Part shown: positions 17,142 through 26,246 of the stretch, one piece after another | How the letters are laid out: every line of letters starts with the position of its first letter | Position numbering within the stretch: the first letter of the stretch is position 1 | NCBI GenBank assembly: GCA_943369525.1 | Contig: CALRNL020000003.1 | Coordinates: 186,001 to 250,000 of the forward strand | Direction: 5' to 3' | Length of the DNA stretch: 64,000 nt | Source of the DNA: BAIKAL-G1 sp943369525 | GTDB taxonomy: Bacteria > Cyanobacteriota > Cyanobacteriia > PCC-6307 > Cyanobiaceae | Made by a program: the position numbers and the translations under genes | The notes under the pieces: model-generated | The model's input: the letters and a program-made list of their open reading frames with translations, nothing else | What the model was told of the DNA's origin: nothing | Databases searched by the model: none

Positions 17142-18230
17142 ATGGGTGTTCTCACCGCACTGGCGATCCTGGCGGGCCTGATCGTGGTTCACGAGGCCGG
17201 CCATTTCTTCGCTGCCACCTGGCAGGGCATTCGCGTCAGTGGTTTTTCGGTGGGTTTTGGTCCGGTGCTGCTGGAGCGGCGCCGGCGCGGGGTGCAATTC
17301 GCCCTGCGGGCCATCCCCCTGGGCGGCTTTGTGTCCTTCCCCGACGACGACGAGGACAGCCCGATTCCGGCCGATGATCCCAACCTCCTGCGCAATCGGC
17401 CCCTGCCCCAGCGGGCCCTGGTGATCGCCGCCGGCGTGCTCGCCAACCTGCTGCTGGCCTGGACCGTGCTACTGGCCCAGGGGGCGTTTGTCGGCATCCC
17501 CGCCGGCTACGGCGCCAGCCCGGGGGTGCTGGTGGCCGGCGTGACACCGGGCCAGGCCGCCGCCGCCGCCGGCCTGGTGGCGGGCGATCGCATCGTCAGC
17601 ATTGGCGGCCAACGGATAGCTGGCGGCCAGGCGGCCGTGGCCGAGCTGGTGGGCCGCATCAAGGGCTCCCCCGCCCTCAGCCTGGGGCTGGAGGTGGAGC
17701 GCCAGGGCCGCCGCCGCAGCCTCAGCCTCACCCCCGCCGCCGTGGATGGCATCGGCAAGATCGGCGCCCAGCTCCAGCCCTTCGGCAACCAGGCCTATCG
17801 CCCTGCCCGCGGGCCCCTGGAGGTGGTCCGCCAGGCCAGCAGCGACACCGTTGCCCTCACTGGCCGCACCGTCAGCGGCTTTGTCAGCCTGGTCACCCAC
17901 TTCGGCGAGACCGCCAGCCAGGTGTCGGGCCCGGTCAAGATCGTGCAGATGGGCGCCACCCTGGCCCACGAGGGCGGCAGCAGCCTCTATCTGTTCACGG
18001 CCCTGATCTCGATCAACCTGGCCGTGCTCAACGCCCTGCCCCTGCCCCTGCTCGATGGCGGCCAGTTCCTGCTGCTGTTGATCGAGGGCCTGCGCGGCCG
18101 GCCCCTGCCGGAGCGCTTCCAACTGGCCTTCATGCAGTCGGGCTTTGTGCTGCTGGTGGGCCTGAGCGTGGTGCTGATCGTCAAGGACACCAGCCAGCTG
18201 CCCGCCGTGCAGCAGTTGCTGGGCCATTGA
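17142..18230 (+). CDS. rseP: Site-2 intramembrane zinc metalloprotease RseP
   Basis: 362 residues from the ATG at 17142. The open frame extends further upstream, but the extension is not protein-like. The first membrane helix carries the zinc-binding HEAGH at residues 17-21. A PDZ domain follows, with APGVLVAGVTPG-like spacing and GDRIVSIGGQ. The second conserved motif, NALPLPLLDGGQ, supplies the third zinc ligand near the C-terminal membrane helices. The family cleaves membrane-anchored anti-sigma factors or signal peptides within the membrane. It is followed immediately by nth, with only two bases between the RseP stop and the nth ATG. Confidence 0.95.
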   Translation: MGVLTALAILAGLIVVHEAGHFFAATWQGIRVSGFSVGFGPVLLERRRRGVQFALRAIPLGGFVSFPDDDEDSPIPADDPNLLRNRPLPQRALVIAAGVLANLLLAWTVLLAQGAFVGIPAGYGASPGVLVAGVTPGQAAAAAGLVAGDRIVSIGGQRIAGGQAAVAELVGRIKGSPALSLGLEVERQGRRRSLSLTPAAVDGIGKIGAQLQPFGNQAYRPARGPLEVVRQASSDTVALTGRTVSGFVSLVTHFGETASQVSGPVKIVQMGATLAHEGGSSLYLFTALISINLAVLNALPLPLLDGGQFLLLLIEGLRGRPLPERFQLAFMQSGFVLLVGLSVVLIVKDTSQLPAVQQLLGH

Positions 18231-18232
18231 GC

Positions 18233-18928
18233 ATGGGGTCTGCCATGGCCAGCTCTGGGGCGAAGGACACCGGCCAGCCGCAGCGGGCCAAGGCCCGGCG
18301 CCCCACCCCCAAGCAGCGTTTGCCGGAGATTTTTGGCCGGCTCGGTGATGCCTATCCCGATGCCACCTGCTCGCTCGATTGGCGCACCCCCTGGGAGTTG
18401 CTGGTGGCCACCATGCTCTCGGCCCAATGCACCGATGAGCGGGTTAACAAGGTGACCCCGGCCCTGTTTGGGCGCTTCCCCGATGCGGCGGCCGCCGCGG
18501 CGGTGGAGAGCAGCGCCGTGGAGCCCTACGTGCAATCCACGGGCTTTTTCCGCAACAAGGCAAAACACATTGTGGCCAGCTCGCGGCTGCTGCTGGAGCG
18601 CCATGGCGGCGCCGTGCCCCAAACCATGGCCGAGCTGCTGCAGTTGCCCGGCGTTGCCCGCAAGACCGCCAATGTGGTGCTGGCCCATGCCTATGGCATC
18701 AATGCCGGTGTCACGGTGGACACCCACGTGGGCCGGCTCAGCGGCCGCCTCGGCCTCAGCCGCCACAGCGATCCGATCCGGATCGAGCGCGACCTGATGA
18801 AGCTGCTGCCCCAGGCCGACTGGGAAACCCTCTCCCTGCGGCTGATTTACCACGGCCGCGCCGTTTGCAACGCCCGCAAGCCGGCCTGCGATCGCTGCCT
18901 GCTCGCCGACCTCTGCCCTAGCGCCTGA
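18233..18928 (+). CDS. nth: Endonuclease III (DNA glycosylase/AP lyase)
   Basis: About 231 residues. The helix-hairpin-helix is LPGVARKTANVV with the catalytic Lys, followed by VDTHVGRL with the catalytic Asp. The C-terminus has the [4Fe-4S] cluster pattern C-x6-C-x2-C-x5-C (CNARKPACDRCLLADLC). It removes oxidised pyrimidines in base excision repair. Possible starts are ATG at 18233, ATG at 18245, or TTG at 18227 overlapping the RseP stop. The basic, Pro-rich first 25 residues are not conserved in the family and could be shorter. It is likely cotranscribed with rseP. Confidence 0.95.
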   Translation: MGSAMASSGAKDTGQPQRAKARRPTPKQRLPEIFGRLGDAYPDATCSLDWRTPWELLVATMLSAQCTDERVNKVTPALFGRFPDAAAAAAVESSAVEPYVQSTGFFRNKAKHIVASSRLLLERHGGAVPQTMAELLQLPGVARKTANVVLAHAYGINAGVTVDTHVGRLSGRLGLSRHSDPIRIERDLMKLLPQADWETLSLRLIYHGRAVCNARKPACDRCLLADLCPSA

Positions 18929-19068
18929 GGGTTGGCGGCCCCTTGCGGAGGGGGGGGGCTGGGCTGGGCTGGCGTCCTTCCCGGGGCGGGGCTGGGCTCC
19001 CTGGCCGCCCAGGGGCGGCCCAGTGAGGAGGTAGGCTCAACAACCAATGGACCTAGGGCCCCAGCCGC

Positions 19069-19371
19069 ATGGCGAAGAAGTCGATGATTGCGCGCAATGT
19101 CAAGCGCCAAAAAATGGTGGACCGTTTCGCTGCCAAGCGGGCCGGCCTGATGGCTGCCTTTGAAGCGGCGGCCGATCCGATGCAGCGCCTCGATATCCAT
19201 CGCCAAATCCAGGGCCTGCCCCGCAATAGCGCCCCCACCCGCCTGCGCAACCGTTGCTGGGCCACCGGCAAGCCCCGCGGTGTGTACCGCGACTTCGGCC
19301 TGTGCCGCAACCAGTTCCGCGAGCGCGCCCACAAGGGTGAATTGCCCGGCGTGGTCAAGTCCAGCTGGTAG
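19069..19371 (+). CDS. rpsN: 30S ribosomal protein S14
   Basis: 100 residues beginning MAKKSMIARNVKRQKMV, the long cysteine-free (C-minus) type of S14. The C-terminal half has the conserved RNRCWATGKPRGVYRDFGLCRN and ends in GVVKSSW. It is part of the 30S head near the decoding site. A rho-independent terminator follows at 19434-19474. Confidence 0.97.
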   Translation: MAKKSMIARNVKRQKMVDRFAAKRAGLMAAFEAAADPMQRLDIHRQIQGLPRNSAPTRLRNRCWATGKPRGVYRDFGLCRNQFRERAHKGELPGVVKSSW

Positions 19372-19433
19372 GCCGGGCCCGGCGCCAGCGCCGACCCCAC
19401 CCCCCTGGCAACCCTGAATGGCTGCCCGTCGGG

Positions 19434-19474
19434 AGCCCGACCAGGCCGAATTGGGGCCCAGGTCGGGCTTTTTT
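19434..19474 (+). terminator. Rho-independent terminator after rpsN
   Basis: The stem AGCCCGACC (19434-19442) pairs perfectly with GGTCGGGCT (19461-19469) around an 18-base loop. It is followed by a run of T to 19474. It lies about 60 bases after the rpsN stop and points in the same direction. Confidence 0.85.
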
Positions 19475-19623
19475 GCGGCCTGGTCCCAGGCCCCTAGTTC
19501 CTGGGGCCTGGTTCCTGGGGACTAGTTCTTGGGGCCATCCGGCGGGCCGGCCCCGGCCCTGGCAACGGTCAGGAAGCCCGGATGCGACAATGGTGGATGA
19601 CACCAAAACGGACATAAGGTCAA

Positions 19624-21753
19624 GTGCAAGGACAAACTCAGTCGATCTCCTTCGATGGTCGGGAGATCCGACTGACCACCGGTCGGTTCGCCCCCCAGGC
19701 TGGGGGTTCGGTGTTGGTCGAAAGCGGTGATACTTCGGTCCTGGTGACCGCTACCCGCTCCAAGGGCCGCGAAGGCATCGATTTTCTGCCCCTCACCTGC
19801 GACTACGAGGAGCGGCTCTACGCCGCCGGTCGCATCCCCGGCAGCTTCTTCCGCCGCGAAGGCCGCCCCCCCGAGCGGGCCATCCTCACCACGCGGCTGA
19901 TCGACCGCCCCCTGCGGCCCCTGTTCCCCGCCTGGCTGCGGGACGACATCCAGGTGGTCGCCACCGTGCTGTCCCTCGATGAGCGGGTTCCCCCCGATGT
20001 GCTCGCCGTGACCGGCGCCTCGATCGCCTGCCTGCTGGCCAAGCTCCCCTTCGCCGGACCGATGGCGGCGGTGCGGGTCGGCCTGCTAGGGGACGACTTC
20101 ATCCTCAACCCCAGCTACCGGGAGATCGAGCGCAGCGAGCTCGACCTCGTGGTGGCCGGCACCCCTGACGGCGTGGTGATGGTGGAGGCCGGCGCCAACC
20201 AGCTGCCCGAGCAGGATGTGATTGAGGCCATCGACTTCGGCCTCGAGGCCGTGGGCGAATTGATCAAGGCCCAACAGGCCCTGCTGAAGGAGCTCGGCAT
20301 CGAGCAGGTGCTGGTCGATGCCAAACCCGAAGACCCCACCCTGCCCACGTTCCTGGAGAAGGAATGTGCCAAGGGCATTGGCGAGGTGCTCAAGCAATTC
20401 AGCCAAACCAAGGCCGAGCGCGATGAGAAGCTCGACGCCATCAAGGCCCAGGTGGGCGAGACGATCGCCGCCCTCAAGGACGACGACGCCATCAAGCTGG
20501 CCGTGGCCGGCAACCACAAGCTGCTCGGCACCAGCTACAAGAGCCTCACCAAGAAGCTCATGCGCGAGCAAATCATCAAAGAGGGCAAGCGGGTCGATGG
20601 CCGCAACCTCGATGAGGTGCGGCCGATCAGCGCCGCTGCGGGGGTTCTGCCCAAGCGCGTGCATGGCTCGGCCCTGTTCCAGCGCGGCCTGACCCAGGTG
20701 CTCTCCTGCGCCACCCTCGGCACCCCCAGCGACGCCCAGGAACTGGACGACCTCAATCCGTCCACGGAGAAGTCCTACCTGCACCACTACAACTTCCCCC
20801 CCTACTCGGTGGGCGAAACCCGGCCGATGCGCTCCCCCGGCCGCCGCGAAATCGGCCACGGCGCCCTGGCCGAACGGGCGATCATTCCCGTGTTGCCAAG
20901 CAAGGAAAGCTTCCCCTACGTGCTGCGGGTCGTGTCGGAGTGCCTCAGCTCCAACGGCTCCACCTCCATGGGCTCGGTGTGCGGCAGCACCCTGGCCCTG
21001 ATGGATGCGGGCGTGCCCCTCAAGGCCCCCGTGAGCGGCGCCGCCATGGGCCTGATTAAGGAAGGCGAGGAGGTGCGCATCCTCACCGACATCCAGGGCA
21101 TCGAGGATTTCCTCGGCGACATGGACTTCAAGGTGGCCGGCACCGAAAAGGGCATCACCGCCCTGCAGATGGACATGAAGATCACCGGCCTGGCCATGAC
21201 AACGGTGGCCGACGCCGTGAACCAGGCCCGCCCGGCCCGCTTGCACATCCTCGAGAAGATGCTGGAAGCGATCGAGAAGCCCCGCGATGGCCTCTCCCCC
21301 CATGCCCCCCGCCTGCTCAGCTTCCGCATCGACCCGGAACTGATCGGCACCGTGATCGGCCCCGGCGGCCGCACGATTAAGGGCATCACCGAGCGCACCA
21401 ACACCAAAATCGACATCGAGGATGGCGGCGTGGTGACGATTGCCAGCCACGATGGCGCCGCCGCTGAGGAAGCCCAGCGCATCATCGAAGGCCTCACCCG
21501 CCGCGTCAGCGAGGGTGAAACCTTCAGTGGGGCCGTGACCCGGGTGATCCCGATCGGTGCCTTTGTCGAAATCCTGCCCGGCAAGGAAGGCATGATCCAC
21601 ATCTCCCAGCTCTCCGAAGCCCGGGTTGAGAAGGTGGAAGATGTGGTCAAGGTGGGCGATGTTGTCACCGTGCGGGTGCGCGAAATCGACAACCGCGGCC
21701 GCATCAACCTCAGCCTGCGCGGCGTGCCCCAGCAGGAGCCCGGCGTCGAGTGA
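19624..21753 (+). CDS. pnp: Polyribonucleotide nucleotidyltransferase (PNPase)
   Basis: 709 residues, normal length. It has two RNase PH-like domains (about 10-145 and 325-460), of which the second is catalytic. A KH domain follows with IGTVIGPGGRTIKGI (about 575-590). The C-terminal S1 domain has GAVTRVIPIGAFVEI and GMIHISQLS. It degrades RNA 3' to 5' with phosphate and can add tails in cyanobacteria. The start is a GTG giving MQGQTQSISFDGREI. A terminator follows at 21804. The large minus-strand open frames opposite this gene are composition shadows. Confidence 0.97.
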   Translation: MQGQTQSISFDGREIRLTTGRFAPQAGGSVLVESGDTSVLVTATRSKGREGIDFLPLTCDYEERLYAAGRIPGSFFRREGRPPERAILTTRLIDRPLRPLFPAWLRDDIQVVATVLSLDERVPPDVLAVTGASIACLLAKLPFAGPMAAVRVGLLGDDFILNPSYREIERSELDLVVAGTPDGVVMVEAGANQLPEQDVIEAIDFGLEAVGELIKAQQALLKELGIEQVLVDAKPEDPTLPTFLEKECAKGIGEVLKQFSQTKAERDEKLDAIKAQVGETIAALKDDDAIKLAVAGNHKLLGTSYKSLTKKLMREQIIKEGKRVDGRNLDEVRPISAAAGVLPKRVHGSALFQRGLTQVLSCATLGTPSDAQELDDLNPSTEKSYLHHYNFPPYSVGETRPMRSPGRREIGHGALAERAIIPVLPSKESFPYVLRVVSECLSSNGSTSMGSVCGSTLALMDAGVPLKAPVSGAAMGLIKEGEEVRILTDIQGIEDFLGDMDFKVAGTEKGITALQMDMKITGLAMTTVADAVNQARPARLHILEKMLEAIEKPRDGLSPHAPRLLSFRIDPELIGTVIGPGGRTIKGITERTNTKIDIEDGGVVTIASHDGAAAEEAQRIIEGLTRRVSEGETFSGAVTRVIPIGAFVEILPGKEGMIHISQLSEARVEKVEDVVKVGDVVTVRVREIDNRGRINLSLRGVPQQEPGVE

Positions 21754-21803
21754 GCCCCCTGGGGGGGTCATGGATGAGCGAGGGGCCTAGGCCCTCGCCA
21801 GCG

Positions 21804-21828
21804 GCCGGCCCCCAGGGGCCGGCTTTTT
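21804..21828 (+). terminator. Rho-independent terminator after pnp
   Basis: GCCGGCCCC (21804-21812) pairs with GGGGCCGGC (21815-21823) and is followed by five T. The hairpin would serve pnp on the plus strand, about 50 bases after its stop. Confidence 0.8.
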
Positions 21829-21881
21829 GCTGGGTAGGGCCTCGCTCCAGATGCAGCGGCTGATCGCCCGAGGCCTAGGCC

Positions 21882-22859
21882 TCAAACGGCAAAGCCGGGA
21901 TCGATGCGGGCCAGGGCGGCGGCGCTGCGGGCGCAGAGCTCCTGGTGGTTGGGGCCGTGGCTGGCGATCAGGCAGCCGGCCTGGCGGACGTCGCCCGTGT
22001 TGTAGGTGAGGGGGCGGCCATCGGCGTGGCTGAAGGCGCCGCCGGCGGCCCGCAGCACCGCCTCCGGGGCGGCCATGTCCCAATCCTTGGGGGCGCTGGC
22101 GCCCGAGAGCGAGATGTAGAGGTCGGCCTCGCCCCGCAGCACCATCGCCACCTTGCCGCCGACGCTGCCCACGGCCCGGCTATCGCCCAGGGCCAGACCG
22201 GCAAGCAGGGCTTCGAGGCGGGGGTCGCGGTGGTTGCGGCTGGCCACCAGCACCAGCTCCGGGAGCCGGCTGCGGGCGCTGAGGGCCGGCGCGAAGCGCT
22301 CGCCGTCCCGATTTTCGCGCCAGGCCCGGGGCGCCCCGCCCGCCAGCAGGCCAAACCAGAGCTCCCCGGGTTCGGGCAGCACCACCACCCCCAGCACCAC
22401 CGCCCCGCCCCGCACCAGGGCCAGGTGCACGGCGTACTCGCCCGTGCCCTGGAGGAAATCCTTGGTGCCATCGAGGGGATCGAGGATCCAGAGCCACTCG
22501 GCCGCCAGGGGCACGCCCTCGGTGAGTTGCTGCTTGGCGGTTTCCTCACTGAGCAGGGTCCAGGGGGCCGCCGGAAAGGCCCGGGCCAGCCCCTCCAGCA
22601 GCCACTGGTTCACGGCCAGGTCGGCGGCCGACACGGGCCCTTCGCCGCCGTCCTCCACGCTTAACAGCGGCGCAAAGCCATGGGGGGGCTGCTCGCCGCG
22701 CCCGTAGGCCCGCAGGATATCGGCCGCGCCCCAACTCAGGCGCCGCAGTTCCGCCAGCAGGGCGTCCTCGCCAATCCCCGCCGGCAACCAGGCCGGGGAC
22801 TCGGGGGCGCTGGGGCCTGGGGGAACGGGCGCCATCATGGGAACGGCCAGAGGGGGCAT
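21882..22859 (-). CDS. cysQ: 3'(2'),5'-bisphosphate nucleotidase (CysQ-type, inositol monophosphatase fold)
   Basis: Up to 325 residues (a start at 22838 would remove seven). The metal-binding signatures are present: SEET near residue 105, DPLDGTKDF (about 127-135) and the C-terminal WDMAAPEAVLRAAGG. This fold hydrolyses 3'-phosphoadenosine 5'-phosphate, a by-product of sulfate assimilation. A role on inositol phosphates cannot be excluded from sequence alone. The gene is convergent with pnp and divergent from rsmI, with the two divergent starts only one to a few bases apart. Confidence 0.88.
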   Translation of the reverse strand: MPPLAVPMMAPVPPGPSAPESPAWLPAGIGEDALLAELRRLSWGAADILRAYGRGEQPPHGFAPLLSVEDGGEGPVSAADLAVNQWLLEGLARAFPAAPWTLLSEETAKQQLTEGVPLAAEWLWILDPLDGTKDFLQGTGEYAVHLALVRGGAVVLGVVVLPEPGELWFGLLAGGAPRAWRENRDGERFAPALSARSRLPELVLVASRNHRDPRLEALLAGLALGDSRAVGSVGGKVAMVLRGEADLYISLSGASAPKDWDMAAPEAVLRAAGGAFSHADGRPLTYNTGDVRQAGCLIASHGPNHQELCARSAAALARIDPGFAV

Positions 22860-22860
22860 T

Positions 22861-23718
22861 GTGATCCAGGGCGAGGAACCGGCCGCAGGCGTGCTCTATC
22901 TGGTGGGTACGCCGATCGGCAACACCGCCGACCTGTCGCCCCGGGCCCGCAAGGTGCTGGAGGGGGCCCAGCGGATCGCCTGCGAGGACACCCGCCGCAG
23001 CGGCCTGCTGCTGGCGGGCCTGGGCATCAAAAGCAAGCTGATCAGCTTCCACCAGCACAACCAACTCGGCCGGATTCCCCAGTTGCTGGAGGCCCTTGAG
23101 GCCGGCGAGGCGGTGGCGGTGATCAGCGATGCGGGCCTGCCGGGCATCTCCGATCCGGGCGAGGCCCTAGTGGCCGCCGCCCGGGCCGCCGGCCGCACCG
23201 TGATCTGCATTCCCGGCCCCTGCGCCGTGACCACGGCCCTGGTCAGTAGCGGCCTGCCCAGCGGACGCTTTTGTTTTGAGGGCTTCCTGCCGCCCAAGGG
23301 CCAGCAGCGCCGCGCCCGGCTGCGCCAGCTCGCCAGCGAGGAACGCACCCTGGTGCTGTTTGAGGCGCCGCACCGGCTGGTGGACCTGCTGGAGGATCTG
23401 CTGGCCGAACTGGGCGACCGGCCCCTGCAGGTGGCCCGCGAATTGACCAAACGCCACGAACAGCAGGTGGGGCCCACGGTCAGCGCTGCCCTGGACCATT
23501 TCCGCCGGATCGCCCCGTTGGGCGAATGCACCGTGGTGCTGGGCGGTGCCCCGGAATCGGAGATCCCGCGCCCTGACGACGCCAGCCTGCGGCGCGAGCT
23601 GGAGGAGCGGGTGGCCACAGGCCTGAGCAACAGCGACGCGGCCCGCCAGCTGGCCCTTGAAACCGGGATCTCCCGCCGGGAGCTCTACGCTCTGTTGCAT
23701 CAACCGGGCCCGAGCTGA
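22861..23718 (+). CDS. rsmI: 16S rRNA (cytidine-1402 2'-O)-methyltransferase RsmI
   Basis: About 285 residues. The N-terminal SAM-binding tetrapyrrole-methylase fold starts LYLVGTPIGNTADLSPRA. It continues with CEDTRRSGLL, SDAGLPGISDPG and a C-terminal helical region. It methylates C1402 of 16S rRNA near the P site. The GTG at 22861 has a good ribosome site (AGAGGGGG) five bases upstream. An ATG at 22837 would add eight residues and is the alternative start. Its stop overlaps the next start (TGATG). Confidence 0.93.
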   Translation: MIQGEEPAAGVLYLVGTPIGNTADLSPRARKVLEGAQRIACEDTRRSGLLLAGLGIKSKLISFHQHNQLGRIPQLLEALEAGEAVAVISDAGLPGISDPGEALVAAARAAGRTVICIPGPCAVTTALVSSGLPSGRFCFEGFLPPKGQQRRARLRQLASEERTLVLFEAPHRLVDLLEDLLAELGDRPLQVARELTKRHEQQVGPTVSAALDHFRRIAPLGECTVVLGGAPESEIPRPDDASLRRELEERVATGLSNSDAARQLALETGISRRELYALLHQPGPS

Positions 23719-23960
23719 TGCTGCTGCGCCTGCGCCTGCTGCTGACCTGCCTGGGGGGCGGGACCTTGCTGCTGCTGGTGCTCTGCCTCGGGGCCCAAAA
23801 CCTCCACACCCGGGTGAGCCTCAACCTGGGGCTGGGACGCACCCCCGAGCTGCCCAGTGGCTTTGTGGTGGGGGTGGCCCTGGTGATTGGCGTGATCAGC
23901 GGCGGCACTGCCACGGCCCTGCTGCTGCCCCGGGCCGATCAGCTGCCGGGCAGGGAATAG
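23718..23960 (+). CDS. Small membrane protein (LapA-like, two predicted helices)
   Basis: 80 residues with two hydrophobic segments. The first is residues 5-27 (LLLTCLGGGTLLLLVLCLG) and the second is about residues 48-70 (FVVGVALVIGVISGGTATALLL). The two helices separated by a short polar loop resemble DUF1049/LapA-type envelope proteins, but I would not fix a function. The ATG overlaps the rsmI stop by one base, so it is coupled to rsmI. Its last 22 bases overlap the end of the convergent helix-turn-helix gene. Confidence 0.7.
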   Translation: MLLRLRLLLTCLGGGTLLLLVLCLGAQNLHTRVSLNLGLGRTPELPSGFVVGVALVIGVISGGTATALLLPRADQLPGRE

Positions 23961-25039
23961 AGGGCCCCTTCCACCACCAGGCGGGTCACCCCCTGGGAGA
24001 GCAGGTAGGGGGCCGTGCGCGCCAGCACGCCGCTATCGGGCACCTTGATCACCCGCTGGTTGCGGCCGCAGTAGCGCTTGGCCTGGCGGGGGTTGGCATA
24101 GACGACCAGTGCCTGGCGCTCCCCTTCGCCATCGGGCAGGGCGCCGAGGTCGGCCAACTCCTTGAGCGGTTTGATGTCGAGCTCCACGGTCTTATCGACC
24201 AGCATGTAGACGCTGGCGGGCAGGTTGGCCGGCTCCAGGGGCTGCACCGTCAGGCTGGGTCGATCCTCGATCGCCTGGCCCAGGGGCAACACCACAAAGG
24301 TTTGGCCATCGCCCGGGCCCCCGTCCCCGTAGCTGCCCAGGACGCTGTCGCCGTCCTCGCCATCGTCCCCATCGTCGTCGGTGTCGCTTTCGTCGTCGCT
24401 CTCGCCGTCGTCGCCAGCCTCGTCCGCGAAGTCATCGGCATCGTCGATGGCCAGGGCGGCATGGCCCTGGTCGCCTGGGGCGGAATCCTGGAGATCGGCC
24501 CCAGGCTCCCCCAGGCCAGGGGCCCGGCCCTGGCCAACCCCATCGACTTGGTGGCGCACCCAGGCAGTGAACTCGGGCTGGTCGTCGGGCAGCCCAGGGT
24601 TTGGGGAGCAATGGGCCGGCTCCTCGGGGGCTGGGCCCGGCTCGGCCTGGGCCGGTTGGTCGCTCGCCCTCGCCCCAGGTTCCGCCGGGATGGTTGGGGC
24701 GCCCCCTTGCGAACCAGAGGCGGCCAGGGGTGCCCCTGGTGCTGGGTCGCCGCTGGGGCTGCTGCTGGTGGTGGGAAGGGCTTCCTCCCCGGCTGGGGCG
24801 GCGGGCAGGGGAAGCTGCAGGCTGGAGCCGCCGGCGGGCCCGGCCGCCAAGGCCGGCGTTCGCCCCCGTTGCTGCTTTAACGCCTCGTAGTCCTGGGGAT
24901 CGAGGGCGGTGCGCACCACCCGGCTGACCGTGTTGGCACTGCAGCCAAAGGCTTCGGCCAGGGCCCCAGACGCCTCGCCGCCCCGGAAGCGAGCCACAAG
25001 CTCCTGTTTCTGGCTGTCGCTGAGCCGGGTGGCCGCCAT
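23939..25039 (-). CDS. Helix-turn-helix protein with long acidic linker
   Basis: 366 residues from the ATG at 25037-25039. Residues 1-55 form a helix-turn-helix (LSDSQKQELVARFRGG, FGCSANTVSRVVRTAL) like transposase/Hin-type DNA-binding domains. Residues about 60-180 are Pro/Ala/Gly-rich and 190-235 are almost entirely Asp/Glu/Gly/Ser. A conserved-looking C-terminal domain follows (FVVLPLGQAI, YMLVDKTVELDIKPL, GVTRLVVEGAL). I believe related proteins occur in many picocyanobacteria, without a known function. A DNA-associated regulator is plausible. Convergent overlap with the small membrane gene. Confidence 0.75.
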   Translation of the reverse strand: MAATRLSDSQKQELVARFRGGEASGALAEAFGCSANTVSRVVRTALDPQDYEALKQQRGRTPALAAGPAGGSSLQLPLPAAPAGEEALPTTSSSPSGDPAPGAPLAASGSQGGAPTIPAEPGARASDQPAQAEPGPAPEEPAHCSPNPGLPDDQPEFTAWVRHQVDGVGQGRAPGLGEPGADLQDSAPGDQGHAALAIDDADDFADEAGDDGESDDESDTDDDGDDGEDGDSVLGSYGDGGPGDGQTFVVLPLGQAIEDRPSLTVQPLEPANLPASVYMLVDKTVELDIKPLKELADLGALPDGEGERQALVVYANPRQAKRYCGRNQRVIKVPDSGVLARTAPYLLSQGVTRLVVEGALYSLPGS

Positions 25040-25228
25040 GACAAGAACGCTCTGCAACGATCGACTCTAGGCACCGATCCCCAGAACCGCCCTGCCTGGG
25101 CCCCGGCCCGGGGGGGCCGGGCCGGGGCGCCCCAGCTGCTTGCTTGGGCTCCAGCAGCCCCCGGGGTGCGGACCTGGATCCCAGCGATGGGCCTGTCACA
25201 ATGGTCAGGACCTGGCCGCAGGTCCCCT

Positions 25229-25302
25229 GCTCCCTTAGCTCAGCTGGATAGAGCAGCTGCCTTCTAAGCAGCCGGTCGTGTGTTCGAATCACACAGGGGG
25301 CG
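25229..25302 (+). tRNA. tRNA-Arg (anticodon TCT)
   Basis: A complete cloverleaf can be drawn. The acceptor stem is GCTCCCT with AGGGGGC (one G-T pair), the D stem GCTC/GAGC, the anticodon stem GCTGC/GCAGC with loop CTTCTAA, and the T arm GTGTG TTCGAAT CACAC. The anticodon TCT reads AGA/AGG arginine codons. The 3' CCA is not encoded, as is common in cyanobacteria. Confidence 0.97.
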
Positions 25303-25632
25303 TTTCAGTTAGAGCAGTATTTTTTCAGCCCAAAAGTCTGGTTAAAACAGGCCTTTGGATCAACCAATTTAGCCGGATCCGCTGCTCCCAGGCCATGGTT
25401 GCTTACCGCAGCAAGACTAGCCCAGCGGCCCAGCCCTGGGCTGTTGACCCGATAGGGATGGCCGCCCCTTGCTAATTGGGAGTGGTTTGGCAGCCTTTCG
25501 CTGGGCTGATTTGCCCTGCAAGATGGTTCTAACCGATGCCAGGGCCAGTGCTCAAAAGCAAACAGGCCGGGCGCTCCTTGCCACCAGCCCCTGCCTAGGA
25601 TTGAATTCTTTTCAGGGCAGCGGCGTCTCGTT
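25303..25632. other. Intergenic region between tRNA-Arg and the MerR gene
   Basis: 330 bases without a supportable gene. It is locally richer in A/T than its surroundings, as in the TTTTTTCAGCCC stretch just after the tRNA. The T run after the tRNA lacks a preceding hairpin of its own. It presumably contains the promoter of the MerR gene, but I see no MerR-type inverted operator that I would defend. Confidence 0.4.
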
Positions 25633-26055
25633 GTGACGATTTCAACCAATCGGCCGGCCCTAGCCACTGGACTGAAAATCGGCCAGGTTGCCAACTATTC
25701 CGGGCTGCCCGTCAAAACCATTCGTTTCTATTGCGACCAGGGCCTGATCCAGCCAGCCACGCGAACCGAAGGGGGATACCGGCTTTTTGATGGTTCTGTT
25801 TACGCCGATTTGGCGTTGATTCGCACCCTCAGGGGGATGGATGTGCCGCTCTCTGAATTAAAGAAAATACTAGAAGTGAGGCGTTCCGGTATCTGTAATT
25901 GCCTATCTCTTAAGCGTTCGATTGAATCCAGGCTCCGCTTGGTCGATCAGCGCCTCCAGGAGTTGGCGGCCATGCGCCGTGATTTGGGTGAACTGCTGGA
26001 GCAATGGCAGGACTGCGGTGGCTCCAAGTCCCCGGAAGCGGCAGCGGACGCCTAG
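25633..26055 (+). CDS. MerR-family transcriptional regulator
   Basis: 140 residues from a GTG start. The N-terminal winged helix-turn-helix runs LKIGQVANYSGLPVKTIRFYCDQGLI (residues about 14-40, shown here only for orientation). It includes the YRLFD wing and then a dimerisation coiled coil of about 40 residues with SIESRLRLVDQRLQELAA. Cys residues occur in CNC (around 94-96) and near the C-terminus (DCGG), positions where MerR proteins bind metals or clusters, but the pattern does not match one known sensor class. It precedes an SLH porin by 190 bases on the same strand, so that porin is a candidate target. This is inference. Confidence 0.88.
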   Translation: MTISTNRPALATGLKIGQVANYSGLPVKTIRFYCDQGLIQPATRTEGGYRLFDGSVYADLALIRTLRGMDVPLSELKKILEVRRSGICNCLSLKRSIESRLRLVDQRLQELAAMRRDLGELLEQWQDCGGSKSPEAAADA

Positions 26056-26246
26056 CCCGATGGCCAAGGGAGCCCCACGGCAGGTCGGTGCGGGAACTCT
26101 GACGAGAACCTCCAGTACCTCGCACTTGCTGGAGGGTTGATGCAGGATGCGGCGGATTGCGGTTACCCCTGGCTTTGGTATCCGGGCGTCATGCCTGGTT
26201 GCCTTGCCAGTGATCGCGGCTCCTGCTTGCCCTTTACGCCTGTTCC

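Noticed and set aside
20086..21771. A 561-codon minus-strand open frame opposite pnp
   Set aside because: The plus strand is an unambiguous PNPase; the antisense frame is His/Gly/Ala-rich with no domain and reflects high GC at third positions.
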